Assembly: GCF_000226115.1 (NCBI RefSeq)
Contig: NC_016458.1
Coordinates: forward strand, 2,914,001 to 2,978,000
DNA length: 64,000 nt
From: Thermothielavioides terrestris NRRL 8126
Taxonomy: Eukaryota > Ascomycota > Sordariomycetes > Sordariales > Chaetomiaceae
Direction of reading: 5' to 3'
The number at the start of each line of letters is the position of its first letter. The stretch's first letter is position 1. Both the position numbers and the translations under genes were made by a program. The notes below the pieces were generated by a model. It had not been told where the DNA came from. It did no database searches and was given only the letters and a program-made list of their open reading frames with translations. Shown here one piece after another: positions 1 to 12,500 of this stretch.

Positions 1-2931
1 CGAATGTCGATGTCCCGAACCTTAAACAACAAAGCCTTCGGTGACCGACTCAGGCAAGCCAATGAATGATTTGTGTTCCATTAAGATTTCCTGTTCCGTT
101 TTGAAATCATAAGACATTTGAAACCCCACGCCACCGTTCTTGACGTCAATGCTGCCCGCGTCGCCGGCCCTGGTTCTGATACACGTGCGCGCAGGAAAAG
201 CGGCGGGTGGAGCAGCCCTGGGCGCGGGTGGCGCCCGTTTCTGCCCGGGCGCCTGCCGACTGCTGATGGGGGAGGTAGTGTAAAAACGGCGAGGGATTGG
301 GGGTTATGGTGTTTTTGGTAGTTGTGGGTTTCTTTTTGGTCCCAATTTCGTCGTTGTTTTTCTTGTCGTGGCGTCGGTGGCTGTGGGGATGAAAATGAGA
401 TATGTTGATGGTGGTTTGATTTTGACTTCCGGCGAGGTTGCGGATCAGATAAGAGGCTAGTGTAGATGGCGTAGCGAAGGGACGGCCCGGAAAAGGTCCT
501 TGCCCTCCACGGAAACAGAAGAGATGATCCCATACACTACCTGCCCGGTTATTCGGCCCCCACACTCACACTCCGGGCGATGGCTGCCTTATCGCGGTGT
601 GGCTTGTTGGGAACCGGCGCGGGACGGCCAAGACGAGGCAACACGGAGGGCTGCTGCCTGTGAGCGGCGTGCAGTTTCATGCTTCCCCGGGAAGCTAGTT
701 TGATGATTCACTTGATAACAAATTCACTGGCTGATTCGCATAGCCGCGTCGCTGGGCGCTCAGTAACAAATCCGACGCCCGAGGAGCGGAAAAGGCAGTC
801 TCGGTCTCCAGTACAGTAATCTGTCTATCTCGGTTTGATTGGTGTCAGAGCGAGGCTTTCCATGGACGGGGTGACTCCGGCTAGGCTGTCGAGTCATCGG
901 CCGGGGAAGGTTGAATTAGGCGGCCGGCGGCTGAAACTGGGTGCAACGCATCACTGGAGGCACAGCCGTTCGTGAAGATGCCCTGGAGATTTGGCTGCTG
1001 AGAGGCACCCGGGCCTCGTTCGGTGTGCGGTGAAATGGAGGCGGAGCACAAGGCAATGGAGATTTGATATTCAAGGGGGAAGGCTCACGGAAGGCTCACT
1101 TCCCCCTCATGCGGCGATCCTCTTGCCGCTTGAAGGATATCCTTTGTGCTGAAACGCTGCCAAAACTGTTCATGCTTCTGGAACTTTCACCGAGCAGACG
1201 CCTTTCGGCGTGGCGTGTTCGGCGTGGCATGTCCGTGGCGGCTGCCAACGCCATCGGCGTTCCGACAATTATTATTAGTGAGCACTGTGAGGATGCGAAG
1301 CAGAAACTGCTCCGATGGCCGCCTTGTTTCAGTCCACTAACCCGTTCTCATCCGGAGAGTCTCCTCGGTGAGACGGGCCGCTCTCGCAGCCACCTCCTGT
1401 TTCGAGTAAGCTTCACTGGGCTGCTGAACTCGTGAAGCACGGGTGTCTTTCAGGAACAAATTTCTCCGAGAACCCACGTGCTGACGCCCGCTTGAGTTCC
1501 AAGTCCGGTTGGTTCCGTCGCTCAAGAAGCGAGATTCACTCATAATCGCGTGTCTTACATTAGGTAGTGTGCCTTACCCACGGGGACCAATCGCCGCTGT
1601 TGCCCTTCTGATGTGTCTCTCCGCTTCTCCACGGCCCAAGATTTCCCCCATGGGTTGCCTTGGTCCGGCGCTCGCCCATCTGACCCCACGAGGGACACGA
1701 AGACAGACTCAGCCCTACAAGCCTCGCCTGCCTGCCGTGACACATTCCATGGAGTGGAGGTGCTTTCAAATGCTGGAGGTCCTCTCCGCGCAGTTCCTGC
1801 ACCCTCCCTTCGGTGAATGGCGAGAACCTCACATGTTTGCGTTCCACTCGTCTGACCTGACGTCATCCCAACCTGCTCCGCACCCTTAGAGCGGCGAGCC
1901 CAGGCCTGGTGAAGGAACACTTTACTCGGGCGTGGCTGCCTGAGGGAGCGAGCCAGCGGCAGCAGGCCAGTGGCAGCCAATCAAACTCGAAATTTCGACT
2001 GTTGCCTGATGACAGGATGGCTTGCAGACAGAGGCGGGGAACCTACCTAACTTCAGCTGCCGCCTCACTTCTTCCCGGCCCGAGCGGCACTTCACTCACA
2101 ACAACGCGGGTCAAGGTTCATGATCAAAAGAGAACAGCGTGGTCCAACCGGAACCGAGCATCTCTATGACATGATGCACCGCTTGCGACAACCTGACAGA
2201 GAGCCCCCCGCAAAACAGACAACGGTTTCCCAATCGTTGTGCAGGTGGACGATGCGCCTTCCACTACCGGGTCCAGTTCCCCGCAAACTGACCTACAAGC
2301 AGCCGACGGATGTCCGGAAAGGATGGGAGGCTGGAGGAGGGCCGCCCTCGTGCGTCAAGGCAGATTGCCCGGGCTAGACTGGGCAAACGACTCGCGTTGA
2401 GCAAGTTTCGCGCTGATCCCAGCTGGCCTTGTGGGAGCTGGGCGCCGGGGCTCGCAATCTGCTTGCCTGTCGTCTGGACGCCTTCTGCTGTCACCCACCT
2501 GCGAGCGGTCACGAGTTGGACTTGTGGTGCAAGTTGAGACGCAGAAGGTTTAGTGTGGACTTCGACCATCCAGTCATCCCACCCTAATGCTTTGCGACAC
2601 CCTCGGCCTTCAACCTCGCCCAATCAACGAAACAACATCCACTCATACCCGCAGTCGGTGAGCCGCTGCTTCCCGCGCGGGATACGTTTTCTCGGGTCAG
2701 GCTTGCGGCTTACGTGCCATCTCCGCCCCTGCCTGATCCGAGGCATCCGAGAGAGAGGGAGGGAAAGAGGGAGAGCGAGAGGGTTGGGGGCCATCGCCAC
2801 GGCGTCGGCGTTCGGTGCGGACGATGCCCCCGCGTTCGCGTGCTGACGTGGATGATGATTCAGCTCGGAAATAACGGTCAACTGAAGGCCGTCACGCTCC
2901 GCGGTCCATTGCCACGCCCACAGACCCCGAC
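1..2931. other. Gene-poor left flank
   Basis: I see no supportable gene here. Open frames on both strands have the Arg/Ser/Pro/Cys-rich composition of chance frames in GC-rich DNA and match no family I know. The minus strand between about 460 and 260 is rich in CAACCACC- and CATCAAC-like runs that resemble a fungal 5' leader, so a gene starting near or beyond the left edge on the minus strand is possible but not shown. A purine-rich GAGAGGGAGGG run lies near 2750-2790. Two copies of the GTAGTGTA motif are at 275-282 and 533-540. Confidence 0.5.
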
Positions 2932-5239
2932 TCATAAGGGCAGGGGCGCATGATTGAGCGCCAGAAGCCCCGGGTATCTCGGGGTGAAAGAAGCCTTGAC
3001 CCGGATAGGCTCCTCAACATCCGCGATCTCAGCGTCCTCGCCGACGACCCGGACGCCTGCAGACGCCACCTCGGAAGTCTCGTCTGCCGTGCTCCATCCA
3101 GAGTTGATTGAAGATGAGCTCGAGAGCCCTGGCATCGACTGGTCAGAGGCCGGGGTAAGCTGCATTCCCAGCAAGAGCTGGGCATCGGCGTCCAACCCGG
3201 CCATGGAACCGCTACTAGCGCTCCGTGGCGGGGTCGTGGGCGCACTTGCCGCAAGGACGGAGTTTACCGAAGACGCAGCAGTTGACGGACGCGCTGTCTG
3301 TCGATCATCTGCTGGCGGAGCTTCCTCGGCCTCTTCGTCTTCCTCGATCTCTAGCTCTGGGACCGGGGGCTCGTGGCCCGGAAAGCGCCCGCGGATCAGG
3401 TCCGCTTGATTCTGGCGATGCTGGCGAATTGCGTCCCGCGTGTGGGTGGTCCACGGGTCTCCGGACACGTCCAGCTGCACCACTTCGTGCGAACCGCGGA
3501 CGTCGACATTCCGCGCCAAGTCGCCGGCCGAGTACGCAGGGAGAGTCGCACGGTCGTCGCCCGTCAGCTTCTCCTGCACGTCGACCAGGACGTCGACGAT
3601 CGGGGTGAAATACGTGAGGCGGACGCGCTCGATGGGATCGCCCTGATCGTGGTTTCGTCCCCAGATGAGGCCCATCAGAGCGTTGTCGGACCGCCGGATC
3701 AGCCACGCCCCGGAGTCGCCCGGGACGCCGATGCCGCTTGTCACCCTGAAACAAGAGTGTCAGCCATTCTGACTGTGGCCAAACAAGGTTTGGTGGAGGA
3801 GCAGAAGCGAAGAGGGTCGAGCAGTGGAGACGACAGAAGGAAAGCCAGAGAAGGAGAACCGGAGAGTCAGAGGCAGAGAAGGATGACAAAGGGGGCAGGA
3901 ATCTTCTCCCTGGGCGGTGACGAAGGATGCACGTCTCGGATCGCACCTACCACTGCTTGAGCGTCTGCCAGGGCGGATCGACGTGGCCATCCTTCGTAGG
4001 TGCAAAAGGTGCGTACTGTCGCACGGTCCATTCCCTCCTCAACTGGCCGCTGATTCTCTGCAGGCCCGGAACATCGGATGTGAAGCCGAGCGAATAGCCG
4101 CTGGTTCGGGCCAGGGCGTACACCTCCGTGTTGCCTTCGACTGCGGCCGCATGCTCCACAGCAAAGGCGCGATCCATGCGAAAGCTCGGCATCGAGAGCA
4201 CGTTTGTTCCGTCCACGGGCCCGATCAGACACCAGTCCATCTCCACCAAGGTCAGCTCTCTCGGGAAGTTTGTGCCCTGGAAAGTCAGCGACGGCCGGAA
4301 CGTGCCGGGCGCCGACCACATGGCTAGCGTCCCGATGCTGTACGGTTTTGCCCGCGGATCTTGGGGCACGATCCGCTCGAGGTCGGGCGTTGCCGGGTGG
4401 CACACCTGCAGCTGGCAGGTCTTTAGCGAATCCTCAAATGCGTGGAACGCGCTCATCGCGTACAGGGTGGCGCCGCACCGGACGAACCCGCCCAGCGACG
4501 CCGCGTCCTCGACCTTGACCGGGCCGATCGACATGCCGATGACCGGCCGGTCCCGGAAGGTCACGTTCTTGGGCTCGCACACGAAGTCCCGTTCGCCCTG
4601 CGTGCCCCACCACGACCGGCGCATCACGCCCCTGCGGAACTTGAGGTACACGGGGTTGAACCGGTCCGGCACGAGCCGCCGCAGCTCGGCGCTGATGGAT
4701 TGCTCCAGGTCGGAAGTGTCGGCGTCGCTCCCGCCCGACAGCGTGATGTAGATCACCCGCGGCACCGCGTCGCTTGACATCTCGGGGAAGTTGTGCACGT
4801 CGACGGCGAAGTCGCACGTGCAGAGCTTCTGCAGCAGGTCGGTGAGCAGCGGGATGATGGACGTCTCCCACGCCGACGCGAAGTCGGCGGGGTCGGAGAC
4901 CCGGAGGGAGTAAGGGCGAGAGGAGAGATGGTTGAGCTCATCATGGGAGGTGACAGGGGCGCGGTGCTCGGATGAGTGGGTGCCAGAGCGCACTTTCTGG
5001 GGCGGGCACTCGCAGATGCGGAAGAAATCGTGGTGCTCAAGAGGGGTTGCGGTGTCGGTCGCCCAGCATTGGGCCCAGAGATTGGCGTTGGTTGGCGTGA
5101 AGACGGGAGGGCACGAAGGTGCGGCAGGGTGGTCGTCGTCGAGCTGGAGCTCCGGGGCACACTCGAGCTTGGCCGGTTTCGGGGCGTCGTCGCCGAGTGC
5201 ACGGCGACGGGGCTGGGACGGCTTGGACAGGACCGGCAT
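2932..5239 (-). CDS. Trypsin-like serine protease domain protein
   Basis: Predicted two-exon gene of 700 aa: exon 5239-3951, intron 3950-3746 (GTAGGT..TTTCAG), exon 3745-2932. The join restores the frame as Gln-Trp-Val-Thr-Ser-Gly and places the motif VPGDSGAWLI directly after the junction. A chymotrypsin-fold triad can be proposed: His266 in SAFHAF, Asp335 in EMDW and Ser441 in GDSGAW, in the canonical order and spacing. No signal peptide is visible, so the protein is probably cytosolic. The N-terminal 200 residues are variable and Pro-rich; the C-terminal 170 residues are acidic and Ser/Ala-rich, probably disordered. An upstream in-frame start at 5413 is possible, but the ATG at 5239 (MPVLSKPSQ) is the better choice. 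I know similar trypsin-like proteins of unknown role from filamentous fungi; the substrate cannot be told from sequence. Confidence 0.8.
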
Positions 5240-8200
5240 TGCTCTTGTCCGTGGGTGTGAGACCTCTGCCTGGAGCTGGCGGTGCTTGTTCCGAGACAAC
5301 CGGGGCCGTGCTGTTGTATGGTGGTAAGCCGCGTTACCGCTCAAGACAAGCCGGAATGCGGCTGAGCAAGGAATGAGATGAAAGTGTGTCTGAGAGTTGA
5401 CGTTCAATCTCACGGGGCAAGCGAAGCTCTGATCATGACATTCTGGTCAGAGAAGACGACTGCGCAGTATATGTACCACACAGCCGAGCCGTACGGGCGA
5501 AGGACCTCTTTAAATCGACCAGCTCGTGGGTAAGCATACTGGGGAAGGGGAATCGCCACCTTACGGGCTGCGCTCTTTACAAGAACAAGTAACACGCAGT
5601 GAATGGTGCAGACTCGGTCTCAGACCGCCCCTGGGTAGCGTGGCAGGGTCCACGCGGTATGTCTCAATTTGGGGGCGCGTGCAGATCGAACCGCGCGCCA
5701 CTCTCTCTCTCGGCCAAGTCATCAGAAACGGGGGCAAGGGACAGCGGACCAAACGGCACACCCGTCCTCGGTCCCCTCCTCCGCGCAATTGTGAGCAAGG
5801 CAGCAGGTTGATCCGGGACAGCAACCATGCTCGGCCGAGGGAACAGGGGCATCTGGGCTGATTAGCACGAGAATTCTCCGAGAGTTGACGGGGTGCAGTG
5901 GGCGGGCAGCTTCGCGACCCGCAATCTCCTGGAAGACCGTTGGGCAATGAGCGCACTGACGGAGGGGGTCTCCTCTTCTTGCGAGGGTCGAGGGGGGTGA
6001 AAAAACTCGGTCCACAAGATTACCCCCAACCAGCTGCGTGACCCGATGCTGTTGTTACTCGCACGTTTCTTTTACTGTGTAAGATTCGACAATCGGGGCC
6101 CGGTTTTTCGGCTTCCTTCTCTTTAAGCTACGCAAGATCTCTGCACTCATCATTGGGCAAGGCATGTGGCCCGCTCAGCGCCCGGGCTCGCACCCGTCTT
6201 TGAGCGACGCAAGGACGGCGGACGTTGACGTAACGCTACCTATCACCAAGCATTACCGAGGAATAAGGAGAATGAGGCTGTCCCGGCTGCCCGGTCGGCG
6301 TCACCGCTCTGAGACCCCGGGGTTTGAGCCAACCTACACTCTCGTACGGATGCACTACATACCTACCTGAATCTGGACTGTGGGTGCCGGGAGCCGGGCA
6401 GAATGAGAGCCGCCTCAGCGCCACCTATGTAAGGTATTCTTGGGGCGACGGGCAGGGTCCACGGTGTTCCAGGTGGCTCGCCTTGCCTGTGATCGAGGCG
6501 CAGGTTCCAGCAGATTCCGGTTTCGAAATCGGTGGGCCGCGAATCAGCGGGCCGCGAAACACCCCACAATCTGACAGAGCGATCGTTCATCCGAACTGGT
6601 GCGACAATAATTAATCTGTATTAGGCCGTCGCTGGTTCTGCAATGGCACATAACAGAATACTGAGCTAGTCAGGTCGCTGTGAGGGCCGGTGGTTTCGTT
6701 CGTTAATTCAACGGATCCGTGGGATTCGTCGGGCGGATGGGCCAATAGATGCAGCAACAAGCGGTTGGTCTGGCTGTAAATACCTGTATTCTATCCGTAT
6801 ATATCGTATGTAATGTATGTATATTACACCACCGCTAGTACAAAGAGAGTACACAGTAGGCCGAGCCACACTACCCTGCAGGGATCTCGGCTTCCTGTGG
6901 GGCAGAGTCGAGCAGCTCGGGTACGGTGTCCTTCCACGGAGGTTCCTGGTCCCACATGCCAGTCCTGGAACACTGCATACAAGCAATGAATGCACGATAG
7001 GGAAATCGGCACCACCTCATCGGCGCTACTCGTGGAGAGCTTGGGTGCGGTGTCCTGGCTGGCCAAGGGGCCCCAGCACTCCAGTCCCGGGAACCACTGT
7101 GGTGTACATGTACACTATCCGGACGCCCAAGCGCGGAATACAGCAATGAGGATGGCCGGGGGTGGCAGAGTTCCGCTGGGCAGCGGACGAGGGTCAATGG
7201 ATCCCCTCAACACTTCGCCACTCCCTCTGCTTTTATTTTTGCCGCAATAGGTACCAGGTAAACAGCTTATTTAAACAAGGTTAGACGGGGCACGTTAACG
7301 GACGCAACGGTCAGCGTTTAGACATAGGTAATGTTCTGGCCCTACCTGACCTTGGGGCACTATCGCTCTGAAGGAGGACACTCCCAGGAACAGAGCACAT
7401 TGTCACTCTTGTGCAACACTGTGCGCTTGCGGGTGGCGAAATTTTTTGTGCGACCATGATAATGGTGCATGTCACATCCCCAACCCACCGATATGTGCTA
7501 CTGCGCAGTCGCGAAGCTTTCGCCCATGCGCTCCTCGCGCATTGGCGAGCCGTCGGCGTCTCGCGGCGTTACCTGACTGCCGTAGCTCCCGCACTGCCTC
7601 ACTTTCCAACCAACGCCCCATTCCTTTCCGGGCCGATCTACCACGGCCTTTCGTTGGACGGCACTTTTTTCGGTCGTGATTGATGTTGAATCAGTCAGTC
7701 GTCGCTGCCCCTGAACAGCCCCTGCCGTGTCCGCGTCGTGTATGGAGAATCCACTCACCCATCCCCCCACCCTCCTCGCTCACGCGTCCAAGCACTCGTT
7801 TCGGCCAAGTCCGGAGCGTTGATTGGCAGACGGGCCGAGTGATTGGACACTGCATGCCCTTCTGTGAGGTGTCTGCTGTGTGTTGCTTCCTCAATGGTCA
7901 ATGAGCTCCCCTGTCTGGCGCAGCTCCCCACTTGTTCGTTGACAGAGACGTTTCCTGTTTCACGACCATGCGAGCGACGCGGGGCCATGCCGGACACGCG
8001 GGATTGGGCTGCTGTGCGCTGCGGGCCCGATTCTCGGCTTTGCCCGTAACCCCCGAGATGCTGTTGGGAACCCCGGTCGTGCACCCGTTCAAGATTAGCT
8101 CCGGCATTTTACGGCCAGATTGGCTCGCCGGCCGATGCCACCCGTGTCGCTGGCGGCCGTGGGGCGTCATGGGGTTGCTGCTCCACTCTGTCACCAATGG

Positions 8201-9556
8201 CTCGGTTAAGCTCAAGAGATCCAAATGCGCGATGGGCCCACCGCGCCCCTGTCAGGAGTCAGTGGAGACAGCCTCCATACGATCACGCCTCTTGCGGCAG
8301 TTCCCACCCCTCTCCCCTGTCACCTCTTCACACAGTAGTGTACACAGGTGAGTGGATATTGCCGTCGCGGTTCGAGAACAGGGACACGGTTGGCCTTGTG
8401 CGTGTGCAACGTGGGAAGGCACACACAGACCCGGCAATATTTTTTCCAAAACTCCAAGACTGACCCAGTCGCGATGGCATCCCATTTTGGCTGCGACCAT
8501 CGGGGTGAGAGTTGTGCAAGGACCCTGTCCAGCGCACAACCCGTGCCACCTCAAGACTTCCGATCCGGGGTTCCCACTACTAAATGATCGCTAACGAAAA
8601 GGACATGCTGGCAACAGTTCTGTGCACCACCACACTATCCGTACGGCGATACATACAGTGCGACTGCTGACGTTAGTGTAAGGTTCACGTTGTAAGTATA
8701 CACTCATGCCCGTGTCAAAGTTCCATCGTTTGGTGGTTGGCAGGCGCTTCCCCGAGCGTGGGGGCCCCGCACTTCAACAAGCCCCGTCGAGACTCACATC
8801 CATGGATTGGCCTCAGCGTGTCCGCTTGACAACCACGACAGAGACCCGGGTTTCGTGAGGTACATAGGAGGCTGATGTTAGGCTAAAACACCGCGAAACG
8901 AAACTCGGCCGGTTTCTGATTGATGCCGTACCCGGTACGGATACTCTACTGTCCTCTACGGATTACTCGAAGCACACACCACGCCCCCGGATTGTCACCG
9001 CTCCGCGCCGTGGAACAAGCCTTTCTCACTCGCCCCTCCCCTAGTGTAGGTGTACTGCGTAGGCCCACATGTCATGAGCGCGAGTTACACAGCTGGAATC
9101 TTGTCGAAACGGAGAGGTCGACCCACGATGGATCGGCCAGCATCCCTGTATCCCATTACCCCATGCTTGCCCAGTCCCTAAGCGGAAAGCCCCGACCTGA
9201 AAGCGAAGCTTGCTGCGACGTTTCTTCCCTCGCTCGGCACCTGAGCCCTTAAACCCGTCTGCTTCAGGTTCCTCGCGTCCGCCAACGGCAATCGACACTA
9301 ACTGGTGAGAGAGGGAGAGAAGAGGCAGCATACGAGGCGCGACTCCCATTCAATTGGTGGCCCTGGGCAGCCCGGGGTCGTGCAGAGAACCTTTTGTGTG
9401 CTCCGGAGTGCAGCCAGGCCCGTATGTGGCTAGAGGCCCTGTTCGTATTCCGTCATGCGTACCGCAGGCTTGTGAGGTTGGCGTGAGCTTGGCAGCCTTT
9501 CCCGCGGGGGTTACGCACGGCGCGAGTACACTACACTACACCAGAACGAGCCACCC

Positions 9557-9588
<32 letters not shown>

Positions 9589-12500
9589 CCCTGTGCGACC
9601 CGGATATGCTGCTCTGCATGACTGCGTGGGTAGGGTACATACCTGCCCAATGCCCGCTGCGCAGGGTGGTGGCAGTGCAGGCATTGCGCCAACGAGCATA
9701 CCTCGCTTTGCATCTCGAATTGGCACTGCTTGTCTACCGCATAGGCATGTTTCGGCTTAGGTCGCGTGGGATGTGAGACAACCCCGTTTACTCGATGCAT
9801 GGCAGCCAACCAGATGGCAGCGGAGGCCGCTCCGGAAAGAGGCCGCTCCGGGAAGACGCCGCTACGGGAATAACCAAAGCACCCACACCTGGCGGCGCTT
9901 CTTTCGGAGGGTCACCGTCGAGCCAGCCATCTCCGAACGATTGCATCCTGTCTGTGCCCAGGGGTCAGCGAGCGATCCGCCAAGCCAAGTTTGTATGCGC
10001 CGCCCTGTGGCAGCGCGCGCCCTTCAGCATGCAGCGATGGCCACAGGCCCATCCTCTCAACTCACTGAGCCGTATGTTCAGCTTCGCAACCAACTGTTCT
10101 CACGATAGCTCGACAATCAGGCCACTTTTTCGCGGGGTGAGCTCGGGGTGAGCGTCCAATGACATCCAATGACATCGGCCAAATTGCTGCCAAGGAGATT
10201 GACTAAGGTACCTTACCTAGGTAGGCTGTTGACGTGGCATCCGCACACCTTGAACTAGGCAGAACATCGCTGGCAGGACGCATCATCAAAAAAACGGGTG
10301 ATACCGGAGCCGCTCACCACTGCCCGCTCACCTTTCCTTTCTGCACAAGCCTCCCGTCGGGCGATTGCATGATGGAGGACAGATTCGGCTGGATGACAAT
10401 GGGTCCCTCCTTTGAGCTGCATACGCGGGCGTCTGCAAGCTCCCGAACACTCGGCGTTTTGCCGAATAATGGCCGAGGCCTTTCTGGGAGAAAGCAAGAG
10501 CTTGGGGACCCATGGCTTCACAACGCTCGATTGCTGTGTTCGCTGCTTGTGGGCGGGCACAAATGTGTGACCTCGATAAGATAACCAAGGGGACCAGGGG
10601 GTGCGGCCAGAGAACAAAGGGGGGCGTTTGCATAAGTTGAGCCTCCATTTTCTGACGCGCACAGCCAGGGAGATCTCGCTCGCGGCTCGCCTCGGGACTA
10701 CTTCGGGAAACTGTTCTCGTCACCGCCAGGAGACGGAAACAAGAAGCGTCGTGACTGGTGTAGGAGGGAGAAAGAAAGTCTGAATGCCGCCAGCGCGCTC
10801 AAAATTGCACCGTCTCCCGGTTGGCACGGCCAAGGAAGGGCCATACAAGCACCTCTCAGGGGCTCTGAGAGAAAGAACGGTGACTGAAACAGTTGGCAGA
10901 GCAGTTGGCTCTGTGACAGCCAAAGTCTGGCGGAAAGGTGCAGCGAGTGTCAGCACGGAAGTGAAGACGCCGTTCGGTGTGCGCCACGGCATCAATACTA
11001 GTTAGACCTGGAAGCGTTGGGCTTCAAGGCTGAGAGGTTGATCCCCCCGCAGGGCTTGACTACCCCTTGCCGGTTGGCGCCGGTGCGTCATGCCCTACTT
11101 CGCATCACATGTTTGGCGTTTGCTGCCAGCGGCCCACTTGTCACCATCTCGCCTCGGATCATTAGACCACTCCGCTTCTCAAGTTTCTTTTCCTCCCCGC
11201 GCCTTGAGTGGGCCGTTGTGCCGTCACGGCACATCGACGGGATCCGCGGCGGCAGGGCTGCCGCACGACACGCCTCGTTGACGGAAACCTTCAACTGAAC
11301 AGCAAAAGCAACCGCTCCTCCTCTTGCAAAACAGTGCGCACCCCAGGTGAGGCGACCAATAGTGATTCGATTCGCGATCTGCTTTCGACACGTAGGCGGG
11401 CGGGACCGGTCAGTGCCTCTCTGGATATGCAGCTTCCCAGTGAGAGGGGACCAGTCGTCTCGTGGGGCAACTGCTCTTTGGCTCGAAGCGACTTGTTGCG
11501 AGCCCGACACAGCCTCGACCTCCAGCTCCTGGTGACAGCAGTGGATCTAGAGACCGTCCGACGGCACGGCGAGCAGCCGACGGAGCTGACGCAACTTGCT
11601 GCGAAGTGCGGAGAAATGTAGCTGAACAGAGAATTGTTTGTTCACTCCTGTTCCCTCCAATTAGTAATATGTCCCGGTGCCAAGAAAATGGCCGTGGCAG
11701 CTCGCGGCCTTGTCGCGCCATAACTCGGTACTGACCCTGGGAAGAGTGGCATCGGGTGCCCCCAGCCAGGGGTTGACAAAAAGGAGGTTTGTTCCCCAAC
11801 CCTGTAATGGAATAAAGTTGAGTCCCACTGAAATTACATCTTTCGAACTCTGCAAAACATCTCGGGGACGAATGGGGTTGCATATCAGAAGTGCGTCGGA
11901 ATTTCCCTCTGCTTTTTGGCACGGGGTCATTCGACGAACTCCCGCGGCAGGAACTCCCGCTGCAGCGACGAACTCCTTCCGTGACGGGAGGCAACCCATC
12001 TTGACACCTGAGCCCCAGCTCGGCTCTTGATTCGCCTCCCACGACTTCCGGCGAACATGGAACCCGGGAAGCTCCGACACCACCTCGTGTAGCCCCAGAG
12101 CCCTCGGAAACGCAGGGCCTAGTTTGACCGTCTGTCCATGGACAGGACGGTGTGTTCACGGCTCGTGCTCTTGGTCCATCAATACCCCGGGGGTCAAAAA
12201 AGAGGGGATAGGAGCACAGCCCTCAGCTTCTGAGGCAAAAGCAGGCATCCCATCATAGTGCGGATTCCCGATCATTTCTCGCTTCCTCCAACAACCATGT
12301 GACCATCGGATTGGCAGTGTTGGAGCCCAACATACCGGCCAGTTCCGTCGGGCATCGGCGTGGGTAAACAAGCGACGCTGAACCCTCTGTTTTCGCTCCA
12401 TTTGCCTGATCAGCAGCCAGTCTGAGGACACACCACGGCTTGATTGGGACTGGGGACTGGCCAGCTCGCCCAAGTCCACACCGTTCGGACAGCAGGCGTC

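Noticed and set aside
5678..5700. Reverse GGTTCGATC as a tRNA T-arm
   Set aside because: The flanking stems do not pair and no acceptor stem was found.
9559..9588. T30 run as the tail of a minus-strand retroelement insertion
   Set aside because: No element body and no target duplication found next to it.
11410..12159. 249-codon open frame on the minus strand
   Set aside because: No recognisable motif; Arg/Ser/Cys-rich composition and no supporting splice or promoter signals.
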